DNA from: Camillea tinctor
Taxonomy: Eukaryota > Ascomycota > Sordariomycetes > Xylariales > Xylariaceae
Length of the DNA: 64,000 bases
Direction: 5' to 3'
Assembly: GCA_022578605.1 (NCBI GenBank)
Contig: MU394085.1
Location: 186,001 to 250,000, forward strand
Both the position numbers and the translations under genes were made by a program. A model generated the notes under the pieces. The model did not search any database, was not told the DNA's origin, and saw nothing but the letters and a program-made list of their open reading frames with translations. Below are positions 48,102 through 60,665 of this stretch, piece by piece. Each line of letters opens with the position of its first letter. The stretch's first letter is position 1.

Positions 48102-49496
48102 TTACCGGCCAGAGCGGTGTGCGCGGTGGCCATGCCTCGAATCGGAGTGGCGGTCGACGCTGTCCCGGTCACGTTGTCTCGATGACGACGATCCACTAGT
48201 TGGTAGTTGAGCACTGGCTACCGTGGGTGAGGTACGGGAAGGGGCAAGGGTATTCTCATACTGTTGTTCTTGTCCTGAGCCGTAGGGCACTGTGCCTGCT
48301 GGAGACCCTAAGCAATCAGAAAGACACGTCAGATGGTATTAAGAACCTCTGGTGTACGCACCACGTCCGTAGAATGAATCTATCGGTTGAACGGAGGCTG
48401 GAGGATACGGGGCGTTGGCCGGCGACGGGTTCTGGGGATAGTAGGTGTTGCTGGCTCCTGCGGTTGGATACACGGGCGAAGCGGAAGGTCCTGAAGTGGA
48501 ATAAGTAGTTCTACTGGCCGGTACCGAGGTAACGGGCACTCGCTGGTCTCGGAGATCTCGCGGGTCACCCCTTGGGTCCCTCGAGTCTCTTGAACCCGAG
48601 TAGGGATCATTGGCATAAATGACCGGCTGCGGGTCTGCTGACGTCCGGGCCCTCGAGTCTGCGCCCACTAGTTGGTAAGGAGGGTCCTGGCCGGCCTGGC
48701 CAACAAATCCTGATCCGGGCATGGGATGTCCTTGCGGGTAAGAAGCCGGGTTCGCAGGTTGCGTAGCAAACTGTGCTGGCTGAGCAGCGAAGCCCTGTTG
48801 GGCGTAGCCTTGTTGCGATCCATATTGTTGCGGAGGGAAGCCTGAAGCTCCTGTATAGTTTCCAGAACCAGTCCCCGGGTATCTCGGGCCACCGTCGTAG
48901 GGGTCTCGACTGTTGTCCGCCGACTGGAACCCAGCTTCCGTAGGCCCGTAGTACTGACGCGACTGGTGCGTGTCCGAATTGCGGTACTGGACTGTAGGGG
49001 AGTTAGACGATCTGATATACACGCCGTTCGAATCTCTCGAGGCAAAGGTACCTCCGGCGGTGTTACTACGACTCGCCGATTGCTGCCGCCTTTCTTGATC
49101 CCACCGCGCAGAATCTGCTTTCAAATCCTCGATCATAGCCTGTCGAGGAGGGTTCGGGTCAATGAATGGCAAACTTGGCGTCGCACGAGAGCGAAACTCA
49201 CTGTTGTTAGATTACGGTAGGCGTTGATGTAGTAGCCTTGGATAATCTGGCCGCTTTGGGGGTTCTGCGATCGGAAGGAAACAATTGTCAGCACCAAGGT
49301 GCGGGTTAGCAGGCTGAAGCAAATCAAGTCATACCTCGTAGTTTCCCGGGCGAACCAGAGCATCGTTCCCGAGGTAGCGACAGATGTCAGCCGTGATAAC
49401 TTCACGGTCGATACCGTCCCTCGGGACGAAGTATTCGTTCTGACGATTCTGCTGAGGCATGCTCCCGGACCCAGACTGTGGTGGTCTTCTGGACAT
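48102..49496 (-). CDS. rfeG: RfeG-like regulatory protein (4 exons, 402 aa)
   Basis: This resembles the fungal protein annotated as transcription factor RfeG. Exons 49496-49335, 49264-49202, 49139-48362 and 48307-48102 join with introns of 70, 62 and 54 bp. The conserved N-terminal region (about residues 1-95) reads MSRRPPQ, NEYFVPRDGIDREVITADI, CRYLGNDALVRPGNYE, QGYYINAYRNLTTAMIED and LKADSARWDQERR. The rest is Tyr/Gln/Pro/Ser rich and disordered (PQQYGSQQGYAQQGF, repeated SRDSRD/DPRD). It ends in a Ser-rich stretch followed by a basic tail (SSSSRQRDRDSVDRHSDS, HGHRAHRSGR) that may act as a nuclear signal. No classical DNA-binding domain is visible, so the transcription-factor label rests on family annotation rather than on sequence. 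The gene appears intact. Confidence 0.86.
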
Positions 49497-52400
49497 TCTT
49501 CTAAATGTGTACGGAAATGAAGCAACCCGACGATAGGCGGGATATTAGGAGGAGGAGTAATAAACAACAGAAAAAATGTCGAAGGGGGAAATAAAAGAGG
49601 ACAATAGCGGTGGATGAAAAGTAGAAGAATGAAAAGCCGAAAGATCCTGAGAAAGGTGGGTGGTGGAGAGGAGAAAAGGGCTGGAGGCGGTTTGGGTTTG
49701 TGGGTCTTTTTTTCTTTTGGTTGGAATAGGATAGAGCCCGTGGACAGGAAAGGACAGGGGATCAGTCCTACGTATCCTCTAGGTTCGTCTAGGCTGTAGC
49801 GCGATATGGCGGTCGCCTTTCAAGTAACCGACAAGTCAGGACAGAGTGGCGGTAGACCACCAGTTGGCCGAACAAGGTGGTTAGTGTCGGTGGCTTGAGG
49901 GGGGCAGTCTGGGGGGGTGTGAAGGGGGTTCCTTAGAGTTCCAATCTAATCCTTAACAAGTGGCAAGTATGGTGACTTGACTTGCCGAGCTACAAACGGT
50001 TAAGGTAGGTAGGAAATAGAGAAAAGCAGAAGTAGCCTTGGCGATGACACCGTGATACAGTGTTGCTGCTGCTAGTTCTGACGGCCGCGGTGTAGTAGTG
50101 ACTGAGAATATGTGTGTGTGTGTGTGTATGGTGTGGTGTGAGAGTGTAAGGGTATAGGTATTTGTTGGGGGGAGGGGGGTGTATGAGGGAGGGAACAACA
50201 ACAGCAACCACAAATTCTACCTTGTCGAAGATGGAGGGTAGAGGTAGAGACAAGAAAGTAAAGATAGTGTGTGTCCCTCAGCAGCTTGAGAGTGACCGAC
50301 TATTCTGTTACTACCTGTCAGGTGAAAGACAGACAAGCGCTAATAGCAAAGACAGGGTGCCAAGGTAGTGGAGAAGTATCACTGTATCAGAGAGGGGTGC
50401 GTGGGAATGCCTGGTTGGTTGGAAAGGCCCGTTATGCGAGGGCAATATGGGAAGACCTGTGTCCAAGGAGACAGCGAATCGAGTGGCACACAATGAACAG
50501 GAACCTGGCAGGGTAGCGCGGAGCCTGCAGGTGGAAAGCGACCACAGGAGACCACAAGAGACCACTGGCGTGAGGTGTAGAGGCGGGTCTGACGCACAGA
50601 GGCTGCGGCTCGATGAAAACGGAAGAGATAGTATAGAACCGAAGAGGCGAGAAGCCCAACAACAGGTGGACGAGGCAAGGGCAGGGTCCGAGAAGCTGGG
50701 AATGATCGTCCGTCGTAAGGGGGTAAAGTGAGAAGAAACGAAAAGTAGTTCAAGTTATGGTGTATGGTGTAAAGATGTACACTACTTATTGAGGGTGGGA
50801 AATGCGAAAATATTGTTGTCGTGAGCCTTTTTTTTTTTTAGACTGATAAGGTAATGTAGTAGAGAGGAGGGGAAAAAGGAGGGGGAGAGAAAGAGAGAGA
50901 TAATCAACTGCAAAATGGGAAAGTTCCCTAAGAAGTCCCTTATCCCTTCAATCAGTTAATCCCAGTTTAAAAATAAAATAAAAAATAAGAACGGGAGTGC
51001 GACAAGGGATCCCCCCTGAACGAGAAAGTGGCTAGTGTTCTGTGTAGGAGGGGAGATGGTGGAGGTATTTCCCCTGCTGGGTTAGGAGGTATGGTACCCA
51101 GGGTAGGAGTACAGGATACCCTACTTGGATTGTAATGGGTGGCTGATGCACTCCGCCCCGCTTCACTGGCTGGAGAATAATCCACCTAAGAGAAAAGAGA
51201 AGGACAAGAGGAGAGAAGAAAAAAAAAAAGGGTCCAACGAGAATTTAGAATTCTCTCTTTCTCTTTTCTCCGTTAAATGTGACTCTGTCTTGTAAATTCC
51301 TTCCTTGTCCAGATAGTTATTCCCCTCTCTCTTTTTTTCTTTTTTTCCCTTTATGCTGACAACCTATCCTTGCGTTGTGTTGCGTTGAGTTAAGTTGTGT
51401 TGCTTCTCTTTTTAATTTAATTTTGTCCTTTTAGTTTTATTTCCCCTTTTCCTTTTTTTCTCCTTTTTTTTTCTTTTTCGTGAGGTTCTTCGTCTCGTAA
51501 GGATGTACGAAAGTACGTATGCAAATTGTTCTTTCGTATATGATAAAAAGACAATTGGCGAGTTTGCACACAGACGGGAAGACAGAAAAAAATAAAAATA
51601 AAAATAGGGAGTACCTTAATCACCCGCGGACATTCCTCAACGAGCTGACCGAGGAACCGCCCAGGCGTGGTGCAGATTGATTGGATTCAAGCGCCGCCGG
51701 TGGAGACTGAAGAAAAAAAAAAGCGCGGTAACGGCCGTGGTAGGAACTTGGGTATAATAACAATCGGAATATGAACAAGGCACGGATTCCGCCTTCGGTA
51801 TACTATTGGACAACCCTAGGTCGGTCTGGATCCGGCTGGAATCGATTTGACGATGATTTTTTTTTTTTGTTTTTACTCTTCTCTTTTTTTTTTTTTTTGC
51901 GCGTTTGCGGACCTCAATCAATTACTCCGCTCTCCGTGATTCCACTACTTATTCTTATTATCGGGGGTGACTGATAGACTAAAACAAAACAAAAAAAAAA
52001 GAGACGAGAGAGCAATCCGACTTGGCGCACTGCTAACTAAAATATTCAGAGATGCGCGACCGTTGCGATTTATTTTCGCTTAATGACCATTTACGGGCCT
52101 TTTCGATGAAATAGGAAGAAGATAGACGGCGCTTTCTATAATAATGGTGTGCTCTTCGCACCCGATATCGTTGGGTCCTGATCGATGTCTATTGTCGTTG
52201 ATTGTCCATTGATGAAACAGCACGGCATCAACAAGTTGTGTGTGTGTGTGTGTGTGTGTGTTGCCTTGTTGTTCCACTTGGTCTCGTTTGCCAACCTTGT
52301 TGATACCCTATCAACCAAGGACTTCCCTGGCTTGTCTAGTCGTAGACGAAAAGGGGAACAAAGAGAGCAACAACATCAGGTTGGTTTTACAAGGCGATTA

Positions 52401-53820
52401 GGAAACCGGCATTGGTCGCATTGTCTGTTCACGACCGCACCGCAACTTGTCGTCATAGGGCGGAACGCTTAATCTAGTCGGTAATAGACAGTCACCAGAC
52501 AGACGTATAGGAAAATGGGACCCGCCATCCAGAAAAAGAAATAGCTCCATGTGCTCGTAGTGATGATTCAGACTCCGAAAAAAAAGGTGACTATGCGGTC
52601 ATGACGAGGCATATAGAGCGTGACACTATGAGAAGAACCACGGCATAATGGATTGCTTAATGAAAACAAAAAGCTGCGATTTGATCATGAGTGAGGTTCA
52701 GTTGCGCGCGAGTGGGTGGACTGATGGATGCCCACTTTCGACCGTTGGGTATCAATGCGCCAAAGCCTGACTAACTAATAGTGTGTTATTATTTATTATT
52801 ATTTTTTCTTCTTTCTTTTTTTAACTGTCTTCAGGTTGGGTGCCTAAGTCGGGGGCTAGCGAGTCGTCCAATCATCTTCGACTCGGTCCTCATCCTTGTG
52901 ACATGACGGGAATGACGGTGACATATAATCTAGCAAGCAGAGGTGACTACTAGATAGTTGCGTAGCTTTGCAACGCCACCTACCCCGAGCTGGGTTAAGA
53001 TTTCTCTACGCTGCTGTGCTCGTCGGACCACTTTGGAAATAGTGGAATAGACCGGTCTTAGAACGTCTCTGTTCCTATACTACGTGCTCAGCTAGATGGT
53101 AGTAATGAACCCAGCCTACTTCTGTGGAAGGAAAGGAATCGCGTGTAACATAGGCTGAAGCCGCTCAAGCGTCCAGTATCTATTCTAAGACTGTCGTGCG
53201 CCGTATCATATGTCCCGGGTGTGTTCTAGTCAGATTGTTCGCTTACGATGGTGCCCGCTAGTTTCCAAAGCCTATCGCGTAACTAAAGTACCGAAATTCT
53301 CTCCTCTTTTTACCGTAGAGGCAGAAAGGGGGGGTTGTATGAGAGTGAGAGAGGGAAGTGATAGTGATATGTAGTGTAGTAAGTATAGCTGCTGCATCTG
53401 CGGACCGGACGCAACCTCAGAGCTCCGCAAGGCCAATATTGACTACCCGCGTCGTTCTATACGTCTATAGCCCTGCAGACCGACACTTACTACTGAATCG
53501 GCCATGCTTACATGCGTTGTTCCTGAATATCTGGGTCAAGCACTAAGCTGCTCTCCGCCATTCTAGGCGTCGTGGCTGCGGTAGACCCAAGTGTATATTA
53601 TCGCCGTCAGTCATTGTCGGCTTGCTCCATATAGGGCCAAATTCCGTGGGTCGTCGAAGACGCGCAGAACCAGCAGCAGCAATGTTGATCGCCATGTTTT
53701 ACTATTGATTGAAATGATGGGTCTTCGATCTGAGCCCGATCTGGCGAGGCGGATAGATGGAAATGGAGACTGGTGGGCGGCGGCATGTGTGGTGACCGCT
53801 TCGGGAGCCGGCCTTGCTTC
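49497..53820. other. Intergenic region between RfeG-like gene and polymerase eta
   Basis: About 4.3 kb upstream of the RfeG-like gene and downstream of rad30 carries no supported gene. It contains a GT run (50109-50127), poly-T, poly-A and C/T-rich blocks (50827-50839, 51310-51480 and 51855-51898), AAAT/AAATA repeats (50970-50988 and 51587-51605) and a GT microsatellite (52237-52261). The many homopolymer runs fit promoter and leader DNA on the 49.5-51.5 kb side. Confidence 0.55.
52237..52261. repeat. GT microsatellite
   Basis: A (GT)n run of about 12 units sits in non-coding DNA. Confidence 0.9.
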
Positions 53821-55843
53821 TCATCCAAACTTTAACTTGCTCTGTCCGTGCTCCAGCTTACGAGTACCGCCTCGCGACTGCTTCTTTGAAGAAGATGCAG
53901 GGGCACGTTTTTGGTCGCGTGGGACTGCGGACAGATTAGCAAATGTTGTCTTGCCACGTTCCTCGTCCTGAAGGTCTTTAGCCATATGCCAATCAAGATG
54001 GTTCTGCAGCGCTTCGGCGTTCTCGAACTCTGTGCTGCAACGCGGACACTGGTGGTCCGTGATTGGTGCCCGGCGAACCTGCGAGTCGCTCCCCGGATCT
54101 CCCCTTGTATCATCCCGCTGCTGTTGTTCCTCTCCTCTAGTATCGCGTTCCTCTACCTCACCCTCCCTACGCAAGCAGGTTTCCCTTTTCGGAAAGAAGC
54201 GCTGAATACTAAGATTATCAACGCGTCTTTTCTTCCCGGGCGGTTCACATGCAGATGAATCCGCCGAATCCTCTTTGGGGGTCAAGTTGGAGCTCCGTGC
54301 TTCGTCACCCCTTAATAAAAACGCACCTATACCCATGTTCCCAGAAACACCATCTTCAAAGCCCCCTACGCTTAAGCTGAGATTGGCGCAGGGCCACACT
54401 TTCCCATCTGACATAATTTGTTTGAGAAGGGTTTTGGCGAGGTTGAATAAAGTTGGCTCATCGAGGATCTTGCCTTGTGGGATGGTGCTGGACCGCGAAC
54501 GGGTCTGGCTGTCATGGCGATGATGCAAATTGATAGTCTTAGGGCGTCGCCTATTCTCGAGAACACCCTCCTCTACTAGCCGTGAGAAAATGTCAGCCGT
54601 AAAGATCCTAAGCCATTTAATGGCCTGATCCGAGTCGTTGATGCTTGGTCTAAAGGACTTAGCCGAGAGCATGGATTTGATTTGCGTTCGTGAATTAACC
54701 TCACTAGAGTCTATACCACGGATCGTGTTGTAAAGCCAGAACCCCGTATCGTCGCCCAACTTTAGTTTCATTTGCTCAACTGGGACCAAAAGCAATTCTC
54801 TGACAGACTCCGTATTGAAAGTCGACACTACTTGGTCGCCAAGCTTGCCCCCCAAATTCCGAATTTTAGTAAACTTCATATCGGACAGAAAGTGGTGCAC
54901 GGCCCGGTTCCGTATGACCGTCTGCTGGTTGGGCTTCTTATGTCCAGAGCCCAACTTGCTTAGCATCTTATTACTTGCTACTCCCGCAGAGCACGTATAG
55001 CGCAGGGTCCGGCGAATCTCAGCTCGTATGTCTCGGACTATCTCTGATCCAATCAGGATGGCTACATCATCCCAGTCTGGGTCATCGGCCTCAGCGTCGG
55101 CATCGTTAAGGTCCACTAGAGCGTCAGCCTTCCAGTCGAGGGCAGTTATCGGGGGTGCCGGCAGGTTCTCCGTTGGGTCGTCGTAGGGAGGAGGGCTGGC
55201 AAGATCGGGGAATCTCTGTAGCAAGATGGAGTGGACTTGGGCGGAAAGGTCTAGAAAGACCTCGTCTATACTAGCCTTCTCGACCCTCTGTAGATTGGGA
55301 GGCAGGGAATCTTTGATCAAGGAAAAAATCTTCCTCGACTCAAGCCTGTAAGGGTCAAGTGAGACCTTGTGTGTCTCGATGTGGGAGGCGGCATCATCGT
55401 GATAAGCCCATTTCTCGTCACCTTCCTTCCAGGTAGCCACATGCTGGGAGATAAGCTGCGGGCACAGCTTCTTTGCGTCAGCTACGGTGCAGTGTCGCCC
55501 GATGCCAAACTCCCTAGCGGGATAGTTAACAGCAATCAAGCCGTTCCTATGAGGCAGGTAAGCCAATGATGAACAGATAAAGGAGAGGAGAGAGGGGGGA
55601 GGGGGAGGGTTAGGAGATAAGGTACCATTGCTGAACAGCTAGGGGTTGGTCTTCCGCCGTACCTAGGCGGACCATCTCACATTGAGCATAGAAAGCATCG
55701 AGATCGATGTGGGCAACGACACGCAGCGGGGATGACGTAGAATAAGAGGCTAACAGGTTCAGGTGGCGATAAGTGAATTGTGACCTGGATGGCCCCGAAC
55801 CATGAACAGGTGATGATATTGGAAAAGTAGGGGAAGGTGACAT
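53821..55843 (-). CDS. rad30: DNA polymerase eta, Y-family translesion polymerase (2 exons, 647 aa)
   Basis: Rad30/Pol eta copies DNA past UV photoproducts, working with PCNA at stalled forks. Exons 55843-55626 and 55546-53821 join over a 79-bp intron, giving LAVQQWNGLIAVNYPAREFGI across the junction. The first catalytic motif HIDLDAFYAQCE puts metal-binding Asp near residues 47 and 49. The second, KASIDEVFLDLS, has Asp/Glu near 167-168. Further blocks are CSAGVASNKMLSKLGSGHKKPNQQT (fingers/thumb), IRNLGGKLGDQV (helix-hairpin-helix-like) and a little-finger domain. A basic KKRR patch is followed by LSIQRFFPK (about 520-526), which fits a PCNA-interacting or Rev1-interacting FF motif. A ubiquitin-binding zinc finger follows: CPRC...HLDWH with ligands near 573, 576, 589 and 593. 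The normal set of domains is present, so the gene should be functional. The ATG at 55843 gives a roughly 40-residue N-terminal extension. Confidence 0.95.
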
Positions 55844-57369
55844 TTCTGAGGCCAGATGCGGTTAAAGGGACTGAAGAGTATATGGGGGGAGGGGAGAGGT
55901 AGGTCTAAATTTAGGAGGAGGGGATTCCGAGGATTGGGGGGATAGAGGAGGAAGACTGAAAGGGCAATAAGCAGAGATCACTCTGCTGGAGTCATGATTG
56001 GATGGGGGAAAGGGTTTACGGGAACAAGGATAGACGGAGCTGCATCGGCCCCGGTGTCAGATCACGATGATGGTTCCCAATAGGGGGTTCGGAGCGGAAG
56101 ATGAGAGAAAGCTGGTTCCGGGTTAGGCGGAGAACTTTAGAACTTGGAGAGAGCGGAAGTTACAAACGGTCCTTTTTGTTCAGCGTTGAGGTCCGCCAAA
56201 TGGACGCGCCACGCGCACTACCTACACACTACGCCACGCGCGCCACGTTACATGCCTTACCTGTAACTGACTTCCGACTCTGGCACTCCACAGCGGGAGA
56301 TAGCATATGAGTGGGGCCTCTGTATCACTAATGGTTCTACTAAATCTGACCTCTAAACTTTAAAACACAGGCTACACAGCTAATTAGTTTAGATGTAATC
56401 CCTACTTTCCATACCACATAACTTATGGCCTATGACCTATAGGAAGGCACTAACCTTACCATATTATACTACAAGCACCTCACATAAGTGCTACCTAGAC
56501 ATGTATTAAAGCGAGTGAAAGGTCCCTATTCGCTATTGATATGAAGTAACCCCCCCATTGCTTTCCCACAATCAATTCTAATGTCCAAGCTATCCCGAGT
56601 GTATATATATCATTGATCTCCTTTAAACAATAACGGTAAAGCAGCCATCGATCTTTGTTAGTAGGTATCAAGTCTAACAAAGCCTATCTCCTATCCATTC
56701 AGTACCGACCTAGGACTAGCAGTATCAACCCGACCCATGAGGCTTCCGTATAAGTGAACGGCTTCCGCATGAACCCCCTCGCCACAACCAAACCCTTTAT
56801 GCGAGAGCTCTCAGATCCCAAGTCTCAAAAAAAAATTTTAGACTACCTAACCAAGCGCAAAGCTATCAGAACCCAAGAACCACCGGCAGACCAAGAGAAC
56901 CCTTCGTATGCATGTGCGTATGGTGTGTATGTCCGAGGACCGGCTCGCCATGCATCTCTCTCTATCCCAGCTCCTCCCCATCTAGAGTGCACATCACGGC
57001 ACCCTTGCGCGCAGCACCGAAGTTAGAAACAGGATATATCTCGGATATCCATCTCCCCCCCTTCCTCTGCCCCCCCACGCAACCCGTTGTTCGCGCCACC
57101 GGCACTTCTGTTCTGGCCCTGCAACAATAATCCCCCAGCTCCCGCTCTTATGCACATATAGTGAACGCCGCCATGTCGTAGCAAATGAGCCGCCGGGGCT
57201 CCCGGGAATGGGCTTCTGCTTTTGTTGTTAGCGAGCGTCGTATTGTCTGCTCTCTCCGCTGCAGGAATAAAACTTTCGGTACGCTGTTCCGCTACGAAGG
57301 GCTTTAGCTTATATATCTCTGTGTGTATGTATATATGTGTATAGTGTCTATGTATGTATGTATGTGTAT

Positions 57370-57392
57370 ATGTGTGTGTGTGTGTGTGTGTG
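57370..57392. repeat. GT microsatellite
   Basis: A (GT)n run of about 11 units continues from a looser GTAT repeat that starts near 57320. Confidence 0.9.
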
Positions 57393-58586
57393 CTTCTCGG
57401 ATACATGTCCCCGCCACAGAGGCACAAATCGTCGGAAAGCGGTGTTCATCGCTGAATCTAAGTAAGCAGAGTTAACTGAGGCTTGACCGCAAGCCTACTC
57501 TGTGCAGGGGAGAAGAGGGGGGAGAATGGGGGGGTTAGCAGCCTTTACTCCTACTTTTATTTGCGTCAGCCTGGTTTAGGTAGGTAGGTAGGTAGAAGCT
57601 AGCTAGAAAGGGGGGAGGGTAATGGGAAAGGGGAATTGGGGAAACATAGAGTAAATTAATTGACTGTTACATTCCCTTTATTCTTCTTCTGCCTTCTTTT
57701 TCTTTTTTTGTCATTCACGATGCGGCTCAACGTTTCATTTCTATTACCTCGCGGCTCTAATTGTGAAACCTATTATTTGTCAACGGTGACAGTGGTAAGT
57801 TTCGCATACCATCTCACGGAGATGTGCTCCTCTACCAATATAAATGTATATTTTCTGACGACTGTGTAAGCATGGAGGGGATAGTGTCGTAGTGTACATT
57901 CACATGAACAAACAATTTCCTCATCCTAGGGTTGCAGGGGCGGCTCTTGGTGTAATGACCACATGTCCATAGGGCTAAGGAATATTCTTGACGTTTCCTT
58001 TTTGCCTTTTTGGTTTTTTTTTCCTGTCCTCTCTCTTTCCCACGGTGAACATCACAACCCAGGGTTGATTATATTGATTGAATTCATATATACCCTGTTC
58101 GACGAATCATACGCTTTATCCTTAATAGGAGGGCGAGGGCGAGGGAAGGCAAAAAAATGCACATCGTGTGAAAAAGAGGCGGGAGACTTCCCCCTCCTCC
58201 TCCATTTACGCATGGCAAGAGACCTCGCAAAAAGACCGTCACGACTATGAAAGAAAAAAGGGTAATACAAACTGGCTTACTCGAATGGCATGATTACAGC
58301 TGTGCTGAGACATTTGGAGACAATCGGCACGCCCCTGATGAAATAGCTCCTATGTGACTATAGACTAATGTCAACAGGCTCATTCACACCGCAATCCTTC
58401 ACCGCGAATGTCAGTATCATCCGAAGAAGGCTTTGAGAACTTGTAGGACAATATCTCGTATCCTGAGATCATCACATTATGATTGTGCAGTATCTCTCGG
58501 GTACATCGTTATTGTGCTTTGTTTCTTTAACTTAATTGTGTTGCCTCCTTCTCCCCCACGTAAAGCTAGTGTATGTGGGATTTGAC

Positions 58587-58620
58587 TGTGTGTGTGTGTG
58601 TGTGTGTGTATGTGTGTGTG
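58587..58620. repeat. Interrupted GT microsatellite
   Basis: A (GT)n run is interrupted once by TA near 58609. Confidence 0.9.
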
Positions 58621-60472
58621 TTATATAAATATAGTATAAAAAACTCCGACGTGTGTAGTACAGGTTATAAGCCTAGCGTCGACGCCTCAGAAAGGCGACC
58701 CTTGGGGCGTGATAATCACCATCCTCTTATATTGAGGCTAAACCACCTAACGTGTATTATAGGGTAGCCTTGTTAGGTAGCCTAGAAAGAAAGGTTATAG
58801 AATGTCCTTTTTTTACCACGAATCCCGTGTTCAAGGTTAGCTTGAGTGGAATTTCCGGATTAGAGGTAAAAGAAATTGCAGGAGATGAGGAAACGTGAGG
58901 AGCAAAAGAGGATATGCTACCTCAAAAGCCTGGAAGCAACATAGGTAGTGAGTCTTCTGCATTATTGGGGATAATCTAGAATGAACGGATTTCTGGAATA
59001 CTGATAGAGGAGAACCCCTATTCATTCGATAGGTACAGGATAACTGCTCGAGGCTAGGCTGGTTAACTCCATCTCTGACTGACACAAGGCTCTGCAAGGG
59101 CGGGTCGCAGAGTATGCTTTATTTAGCACATCTGGTCGGAAAAGCGCCCAGACTTGATCATAATGACATCTATTACATGACTCGTTACGCCTGGACACGA
59201 TGTATGAATTATGCCGAATATACTTGAATGTTCCCCGATGTGAGAGATTGTATAGTCGTGTAAGCCAAAAAGGGGTTCTTAGGACAACCGTCATCTCCGG
59301 ATTGCGCGTTCCCACCCTACTAGAAAGGGCCTTTTTGAAACGCCCGCGCGATTGTGCATAGACTTAGGTCCGTGATATGAGGAAAACTGTGCTACAGCTC
59401 GAAAACGTAGCTGCTACTTAATCGACCCTCCGAGCGCGTATGTGCCCCGCCTCTCAACCTGTAATATATGATCTAGATAACGACGGATCTAACTCTGAGG
59501 GCGGTGTGGTCGGGCCATAGTCATATGGGTCTATTTATTTTTGTTGGTACAAACAAAGCTTTGTAGTCATCGCCTTATATTTGCCTTGTAACTGGTGCAA
59601 TTTGCCTACCTGCACTTGCAAACCATCTGCCCATTCAGGATACAGACCACGGATATGATCTAGATGGTTAGGACTACGACGGCTGTCATACAGGCGTAAC
59701 ATCTAGACTCAGTAGTGGTCTGGAAGCACCAACTAGACGTGAAGAGCCTCATCTATAGGGTGACACTTCCTGGCTTTCCTTGATAACCATCTGGGCTGAC
59801 GGAAAGGTTGCGCCGTCATTGGCAGATGTACGGTGTAGACTCCAAGATTCTCCCTTATGAGGCCTGTCATTTTCTTCCAGCAGATGTTTCGATCCCTGTT
59901 GAGGGTACAGTGCTGATGGGGAAATAGGACATTGGTCAAATACCCCCGAGGAAAGATAATACTATCCCAATTTCTATAGGCCGTCGTGGTACTGGGATAC
60001 TGTGAGATTAAGATCTCGCAAAAGATCTGCCGCCCCCTAAGTGCTTTTCAGTACTGTTTGAGGCCCTGGTATGAGGATAATTTAATCGAATATTGAGGCT
60101 CTGTGGCAATATTCTCGTTCCCCGAGGGTCTTTTTGGGCGGGTGCTAAGCGACGGACTGAGTCTTGAGCACAAAAATGCCCGTCAAAGTGTGTCAGGACA
60201 GTGACGTCTACTATCAGACATAGCTGCCCCTTTTCTATATAAGAGCAAAGTCCGCCGCATGAAGAATCTTCTCTTATGAGTTGCGCAGCATCAAGAGAGA
60301 GACCTCAGAACCACCAGTATAGAAATAGAAACCCTATCACCAGTCCTATTAGATAATATTTCTTAATACGCCACGCAAAAAGTCTCGCTATCTCTAAAGA
60401 CAAACTTTATAACTTTTCCAAGATGTATGAACACCCATTGAACCTAAATTGGGTTAGCTGACTGGTTCATAG

Positions 60473-60665
60473 GACATCTGGGGAAAACTCGCCAGTTAGC
60501 TCTGATGATGAGGGATTCCCTCCAGACAACACCGACGACCAGAAAAGGATCCGTTGCTCGTTCTGTTCCAAGACAGGATACTTTGTCGTCGACCCGATCA
60601 CACGCAAATACAAATGTCCCGAATGTGATCACGAGGAGTGTTCGTCTTGCGAGGAAGAGGACTAG
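60473..60665 (+). CDS. Last exon of a small zinc-ribbon-like protein (partial model)
   Basis: The frame from 60473 to the stop at 60663-60665 encodes 63 full codons: an acidic/Ser start (NSPVSSDDEGF), then RIRCSFCSKTGYFVVD and KYKCPECDHEECSSCEEED. The pattern CxxC, 16 residues, CxxCxHxxCxxC looks like a zinc-binding ribbon and ends in an acidic tail. There is no in-frame ATG, so an upstream exon is needed. A good intron end (GCTGAC branch, then TTCATAG at 60466-60472) sits just before, with phase 1. Candidate donors are GTATGA near 60424, or a site shortly after the ATG at 60276; neither gives a convincing model. It may be a real gene with an unresolved first exon, or a decayed one. The motif resembles that of the protein at 15.0 kb. 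Confidence 0.45.

Larger units (their letters stand above)
55844..60472. other. Intergenic region with GT microsatellites
   Basis: About 4.6 kb carries no supported gene. The first few hundred bases are G-rich on the plus strand and should contain the rad30 promoter. GT runs lie at 57370-57392 and 58587-58620. A TATA-like CTATATAAGAG at 60234-60244 lies about 40 bp before an ATG at 60276, and may belong to the small zinc-ribbon gene that follows. Confidence 0.5.

Noticed and set aside
53591..53971. 126-codon plus-strand frame
   Set aside because: Its 3' part is antisense to the end of rad30, and it has no motif.
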